Positions 6,635 through 9,765 of a stretch of DNA of 9,765 bases are shown one piece after another. The notes under the pieces were generated by a model that worked only from the letters and a program-made list of their open reading frames with translations, made no database searches and was not told the origin of the DNA. The position numbers and the translations under genes were made by a program. Positions within the stretch are counted from its first letter, which is position 1, and each line of letters opens with the position of its first letter. This DNA comes from Methanosarcinaceae archaeon (GTDB taxonomy: Archaea; Halobacteriota; Methanosarcinia; Methanosarcinales; Methanosarcinaceae): the NCBI GenBank assembly GCA_028690255.1, contig JAQVBP010000004.1, forward strand, positions 13,975 through 23,739, written 5' to 3'.

Positions 6635-7447
6635 TTGGGGAACATTTTATTAATTATCATTAGGTTAAGTATTTTCGAGACTTTTTGTGTAACAGGTCTC
6701 CTTATCCTGATAGGGCTCATACTGGGCCTCCTTGAAAGCAGAGCCAACTTTTATATCCTGAAGACCTTCGGCCTGAAAGGAATCCTGGCAACGGCCTGTA
6801 TAGGGACCCCCGTCCATGAAACCGGCCACCTGCTTATGTGTCTTCTCTTCAGGCACAAAATAAATGAGTTTCGGCTCCTCGACCTTAAAAGCAGGAACGG
6901 GATTCTGGGGTACGTTAAACATAGCTGGGATATCCAAAGCCCCTATCAAAACGTGGGGAATTTTTTCATAGGTATGGGGCCGATTTTCAGCGGGACTGCG
7001 GTCCTGGTCCTGGGAATGTACTTCCTGCTGCCTTCAGCTTTTGAAAATTTCGGTAACTATCTTACCCTCGACCCTGCCCGACCTGACTTTGTCCTGCTGG
7101 GAAAAATGTTCAAATTAACCTGGGAACTTCTTGGAAGTATCTTTTCTATGGGTAATCTTGCCAGGCTCAATTTCTGGCTTTATTTCGTGCTTGCAATTTC
7201 TGTTTCCTCTCACATGGCCCTGAGCAAAGCGGACTTAAAAGGGTCTGCAATGGGCCTTGTTACGATTTTTTTTCTGATCCTCCTTGCAAACGTGACTGCC
7301 CTTATCTTCAAAACGGACATATCCGGGTTTTTCAACGGGGTTCTGACTCTCAACGTGTATTTGCTGGCCTTTTCAACGGTCTCGATTTCTTTTTCTTTTC
7401 TCAGGCTGGGCCTGAGTTTTTCCGCTTATGTTCTGGTAAACAGGTGA
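6635..7447 (+). CDS. Uncharacterised integral membrane protein with HETGH zinc-protease motif
   Basis: A 270-residue multi-spanning membrane protein. The segment GTPVHETGHLLMCLLF (57-72) places an HExxH zinc motif (H61, E62, H65) at the start of a hydrophobic helix, as in M50/site-2-type intramembrane proteases. Further segments that look conserved are GYVKHSWD (92-99), VGNFFIGMGPIFSG (107-120) and SSHMALSKADLKG (191-203). D200 could be a third metal ligand, by analogy with the Asp of M50 enzymes. Hydrophobic spans lie near 4-33, 108-132, 178-194, 206-226 and 234-262. I recall similar uncharacterised proteins in clostridia and methanogens but can name no function. The start is TTG with GGGGT 6 nt upstream. 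The frame is closed by TAA at 6617 and the first internal ATG would remove the HETGH motif, so TTG is the sensible choice. It seems to be transcribed alone. Proteolytic activity is inferred only. Confidence 0.8.
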   Translation: MGNILLIIIRLSIFETFCVTGLLILIGLILGLLESRANFYILKTFGLKGILATACIGTPVHETGHLLMCLLFRHKINEFRLLDLKSRNGILGYVKHSWDIQSPYQNVGNFFIGMGPIFSGTAVLVLGMYFLLPSAFENFGNYLTLDPARPDFVLLGKMFKLTWELLGSIFSMGNLARLNFWLYFVLAISVSSHMALSKADLKGSAMGLVTIFFLILLANVTALIFKTDISGFFNGVLTLNVYLLAFSTVSISFSFLRLGLSFSAYVLVNR

Positions 7448-7461
7448 GAGAAAACTTTCTC
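7448..7461. terminator. Short dyad between converging gene ends
   Basis: GAGAA (7448-7452), AACT, TTCTC (7457-7461) form a small hairpin exactly between the stop of the membrane protein gene (7445-7447) and the minus-strand stop of the broken gene (7460-7462). The position suits a bidirectional end signal, but the stem is short and may be coincidental. Confidence 0.25.
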
Positions 7462-7844
7462 AGGCAGAATGCCCTCTATTTTCGTGATGTGTAGGTGAGA
7501 GTGAGCTTCCCGGGATTTTCCTGACTTTCAGGAACCTCATGGCCCGGCGCTCACCTTCCGTCTCGACAAGTCCTATTTTTGCCAGTTCAAGCAGGCAGGA
7601 ATAAAGAAACATATCGCCTGCCAGGTTGTATTCCTCCGAAAGTATCCCGAGCATTTCCCAGACCACTTTTGCTGCACTGGCCAGGTTTCAGGCACATTTT
7701 CCAGGATACTTTCATCAAAAATATCAAGATTTTCCGCATAAAGCTGCCCTCTCCGGAGAGTCCGAAGAGGCCTGTTATCCTTTTTTAGTTCCTCCACCGG
7801 TGCAGGTAATAGGCAAGTTCTTCTTTAGTAAAATGAGGGATAGC
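7460..7844 (-). pseudogene. Frameshifted remnant of a small winged-helix-like protein gene
   Basis: Three minus-strand reading-frame pieces follow one another. The first (7844 to 7785) reads FTKEELAYYLHRWRN. The second (7797 to about 7671) reads LKKDNRPLRTLRRGQLYAEN and continues to ETWPVQQK. The third (7666 to 7460) reads VVWEMLGILSEEYNL, then LLELAKIGLVETEGERRAMR. Both junctions fall at homopolymers on the minus strand (A6 at 7786-7781; A4 at 7670-7667), and one extra base at each would restore a continuous product of about 128 residues. The last part has the helix-helix-strand pattern of a winged-helix DNA-binding fold. The first piece opens right after a TAA with no ATG, GTG or TTG, so the start is lost too; alternatively the gene begins at GTG 7797 and has one frameshift. 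No plus-strand frame here looks protein-like. Family unknown. Sequencing error at the homopolymers is the main alternative. Confidence 0.5.
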
Positions 7845-7851
7845 TTAAATA

Positions 7852-7889
7852 TTAGTTAGCCGATCTAACTGGTTAGTTAGTCAAACTAA
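7852..7889. promoter_or_regulatory. Paired palindromes, probable MarR-family operator
   Basis: Two adjacent 17-bp dyads occur: AGTTAG-CCGAT-CTAACT (7854-7870) and TTAGTT-AGTCA-AACTAA (7873-7889). Each has perfect 6-bp arms and a 5-bp spacer, with centres 19 bp apart. The octamer TTAGTTAG is also directly repeated at 7852-7859 and 7873-7880, 21 bp apart, which is two helical turns. GTTAG appears three times and CTAAC once. The block lies upstream of the marR-like gene and next to an A/T element (7844-7852) that could serve the minus-strand remnant. MarR proteins are dimers that bind such palindromes, so autoregulation is likely. Confidence 0.7.
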
Positions 7890-7909
7890 ATATTATGAAT
7901 TCCAGTTAA

Positions 7910-7917
7910 TTTATAAT
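7910..7917 (+). promoter_or_regulatory. Candidate TATA box of the MarR-MATE operon
   Basis: TTTATAAT lies 21 bp after the second palindrome, predicting a start near 7940 and a leader of about 65 nt. Alternatives are AAATATTA (7888-7895), which would put the operator directly over the BRE, and TAATATAT (7926-7933). The leader contains ATTCATTTCC twice (7937-7946 and 7949-7958), 12 bp apart. Confidence 0.4.
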
Positions 7918-8007
7918 TCTTTTCTAATATATTTTCATTCATTTCCCTATTCATTTCCACACCATTCAAGTTTCACTACATATCTACAACTTTATGCAGG
8001 GTAAAAA

Positions 8008-8430
8008 ATGACAATCTCTCAGTTTTTTGAAAAAATCGATCAGTATTATCAAAAAAATTTAAAAGAATATGAATTCTCAGAGGAATACAGTGATATCAGC
8101 TTCAATACTTTCCTCTACCTCAGGAAAATTAATTCCCTGGGCAATCCCACAATGTCCGAACTGGCAAAGGCCATGGAGGTCAGCAAGCCTTCGGCCAGCA
8201 ACATGGTTTCCAAAATGGTGGAAAAAGGCTTGCTGGATACAAAAACTTCCCCGAAGGACGGAAGGGTTTGCCTGCTCGGGCTTACCGATAAAGGGAAAAA
8301 GGTAGTTGAGATCGAAAACGGAGCCGACATGAAGTTTTTCGAAAAGGTCAGGGAAATCCTGGACGAAGAAGAACTTGAGGTCCTGGAGAGGCTCCTTGAG
8401 AAAATAGCTGCCGGGCTGGAAGAGGAATAA
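8008..8430 (+). CDS. MarR-family transcriptional regulator
   Basis: A 140-residue winged-helix regulator, typical in length for MarR. These act as dimers that bind palindromic operators and release them when a ligand, often a drug or phenolic compound, occupies the dimer cleft. The N-terminal helix, the helix-turn-helix (about 47-70; MSELAKAMEVSKPSASNMVSKM) with recognition helix SKPSASNMVSKM, and the wing SPKDGRVCLLGLTDKG (81-96) with the conserved D84 and R86 are all visible. A C-terminal dimerisation helix rich in Glu and Leu follows (about 108-138). The single cysteine (C88) lies in the wing. AGGGT at 7998-8002 precedes the ATG by 5 nt and fixes the start. The MATE exporter gene begins 1 nt after its stop, so the two are co-transcribed. 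The paired palindromes upstream suggest that it represses its own operon. Confidence 0.93.
   Translation: MTISQFFEKIDQYYQKNLKEYEFSEEYSDISFNTFLYLRKINSLGNPTMSELAKAMEVSKPSASNMVSKMVEKGLLDTKTSPKDGRVCLLGLTDKGKKVVEIENGADMKFFEKVREILDEEELEVLERLLEKIAAGLEEE
8422..8425 (+). promoter_or_regulatory. Ribosome-binding site of the MATE gene inside marR
   Basis: GAGG lies within the last codons of the MarR gene, 6 nt before the ATG at 8432. With only one base between stop and start, this points to translational coupling. A second ATG at 8450 also has AGGAG before it, but directly adjacent, which is too close. Confidence 0.65.
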
Positions 8431-8431
8431 C

Positions 8432-9765
8432 ATGACCGATGAACAGGAGATGGGGTCCTCAAGTATCGGGAAGCTTTTTTTGAAATTCGTTTTCCCGGCA
8501 ACCTTCGGGATGGTTGTTGCGGGAATCCAGGGTGTCATTGACGGGTTCTTTATCGGAAACGCCGTGGGAAATCAGGGACTTGCAGGGGTGACCCTTGCAT
8601 TCCCTGCCCTTATGGTCATAGTTGCAGTAGGCCATATGATAGGGCTTGGGGCTTCAAGCCTTGTAGCTCTGGCCCTTGGCAGGGAGAATAAAAAAAGAGC
8701 TCTCAGACTTGTGAATAACACATTTCCTCTGCTCCTGCTTGCTGGAATAGGGCTTACAGTCGCCGGGCTGGCTTTCTCGGACTCTTATCTCCACCTTCTG
8801 AGGGCTTCCGGACCGGCCTTCTTCATGGCCAGGGCTTACCTCAGGATCCTTTTTGCAGGATCGACATTCCTGCTCCTCTCTATTGCCCTTGACCCGCTGG
8901 TCCGAAATGACGGGAAACCCGGCTTTGCCATGCTATGCCTGTTTGCGGGGGTTTTTGTAAACCTCGGGCTTGACTACCTCTTCGTCATGCGCATGGGAAT
9001 GGGTGTCTCCGGAGCCGCCATTGCTACAGTAATTGCTTTTTCCATCTCCGGAATCCTGCTCACTCTCTATCTTTTCAGCGGCAGGGCCGGGCTTAGACTA
9101 AAACCCCGGGCCTTTGATCTTGATCCGGGAATAATTCTCAGGATCATGAAGGCAGGCCTTCCCTCCTTTGCAATGCAGTTTTCAACCGCCTTCCTGCTTT
9201 TTGCAAACAATTTCATGCTTCTCGGGTACGGTTCGGAACTTGCGGTTTCAGGCTACGGCATTATAGGTTATGTCTTCTCTATCTTTTCCCTTATCTTTGA
9301 AGGAATCGCAGTTGGCACCCAGCCCATAATAGGGTTTAATTACGGGGCTCGCTTTTACTCCAGGGTTGCCGGAACTCTGAAACTGGCTATTGCTTCCTGT
9401 TTCGGAGCCGGAGTAGCCGGGTTCCTGTTCCTCGCTCTCTTCAAGGAACAGGTCATCCAGATCTTCAACCACGACAGTCTTGACCTCCTGGCAATTACCC
9501 AAAACGGCATGGGGATTTTCATGTTTGCTCTCCTTGCCCAGGGAGTGGTCCTGCTGGGTTCGGTGTATTTCCAAACTATAAATAGAATTGGAGCTTCCCT
9601 TTTCATCCAGGTCGGAAAAGTTTTTCTCTTTCTTCTTCCCCTGCTCTGGATTTTGCCCCCCTTCCTGGGCCTTGACGGGGTCTGGCTCGCAACTCCGGCT
9701 GCAGAATTCCTGATGCTCCTGGTCGTAATGGGCCTGCTCTGGAAAGAGTTTGAATTTCTTAGATG
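8432..9765 (+). CDS. MATE-family multidrug exporter, MepA-like (3' end cut by window)
   Basis: An open frame of 444 codons runs off the window edge. It encodes a polytopic exporter of the MATE family, which expels cationic drugs and dyes in exchange for Na+ or H+. The order of landmarks fits the MepA subfamily: VIDGFFIGNAVGNQGLAGVT (35-54) in the first helices, LDPLVRNDGKPGFAM (153-167), and the second-half repeat IFEGIAVGTQPIIGFNYGAR (288-307). The two halves each hold about six hydrophobic spans. As S. aureus MepA has about 450 residues, probably only a few C-terminal residues are missing. The start at 8432 has its own ribosome-binding site and is coupled to the MarR gene. Candidate cation-site acids are D37, D184 and E290, but this is a guess. 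The substrate cannot be told from sequence. Confidence 0.92.
   Translation, partial: MTDEQEMGSSSIGKLFLKFVFPATFGMVVAGIQGVIDGFFIGNAVGNQGLAGVTLAFPALMVIVAVGHMIGLGASSLVALALGRENKKRALRLVNNTFPLLLLAGIGLTVAGLAFSDSYLHLLRASGPAFFMARAYLRILFAGSTFLLLSIALDPLVRNDGKPGFAMLCLFAGVFVNLGLDYLFVMRMGMGVSGAAIATVIAFSISGILLTLYLFSGRAGLRLKPRAFDLDPGIILRIMKAGLPSFAMQFSTAFLLFANNFMLLGYGSELAVSGYGIIGYVFSIFSLIFEGIAVGTQPIIGFNYGARFYSRVAGTLKLAIASCFGAGVAGFLFLALFKEQVIQIFNHDSLDLLAITQNGMGIFMFALLAQGVVLLGSVYFQTINRIGASLFIQVGKVFLFLLPLLWILPPFLGLDGVWLATPAAEFLMLLVVMGLLWKEFEFLR

Noticed and set aside
7579..7859. Two plus-strand frames (69 and 77 codons) in the gap before marR
   Set aside because: Neither resembles a protein and neither has a ribosome-binding site. 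The minus strand reads much better as a frameshifted gene.
8077..8538. Minus-strand frames of 153 and 128 codons opposite marR
   Set aside because: Antisense to a clear MarR gene and the MATE start; composition is typical of a reverse-strand shadow.
9248..9606. Minus-strand frames of 108 and 83 codons opposite the MATE gene
   Set aside because: The plus strand here encodes well-recognised MATE motifs and runs to the window end; the minus frames have no features.
1..9765. tRNA, rRNA or insertion sequence
   Set aside because: No tRNA-like cloverleaf, rRNA-like stretch, transposase motif or terminal inverted repeats were seen on either strand.

Overview
The window looks like a chromosomal segment of a methanogenic archaeon, most likely Methanosarcina or a close relative. 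The reasons are archaeal-style TATA boxes and T-rich gene ends in place of bacterial -35/-10 promoters, a surface protein of the COG1361/CARDB kind paired with an FtsX-type permease, and a very large cytoplasmic multi-PAS histidine kinase of the sort abundant in that genus. The assignment rests on protein style and remembered family knowledge; no search was run.

Layout. (1) Positions 1-2807 hold a two-gene plus-strand unit: a secreted, C-terminally membrane-anchored beta-sandwich protein followed 37 nt later by a MacB/FtsX-type ABC permease. An 11-bp tandem repeat runs into the first start codon. No ABC ATPase is visible. (2) Positions 2808-3108 are non-coding, with a hairpin, T-rich tracts, an AT-rich promoter and an 18-bp dyad at the expected transcription start of the next gene. 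(3) Positions 3109-6498 encode a 1129-residue histidine kinase with about seven PAS-like modules, two of which are a clear tandem duplication. (4) Positions 6499-6634 hold GC-rich hairpins and a possible promoter. (5) Positions 6635-7447 encode a TTG-started integral membrane protein with an HETGH zinc-protease motif. (6) Positions 7460-7844 on the minus strand look like a broken gene for a small winged-helix-like protein. (7) Positions 7852-8007 are a regulatory region with two adjacent palindromes built on GTTAG/CTAAC. (8) Positions 8008-9765 are a tight operon of a MarR-family repressor and a MATE exporter; the exporter runs off the window end.

How they work together. Genes 1 and 2 probably form the extracytoplasmic and membrane parts of an export or envelope-remodelling ABC system. 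The kinase appears to be an independent soluble sensor. The MarR-MATE pair matches the logic of Staphylococcus aureus mepR-mepA: a self-regulating repressor and the multidrug pump it controls. The palindromes upstream carry the GTTAG element that I recall from MepR operators. The strongest leads are this archaeal mepRA-like switch, the uncharacterised HETGH membrane protein, the dyad in front of the kinase, and the 11-bp repeat that supplies the first codons of gene 1 while a better-placed TTG start lies downstream.
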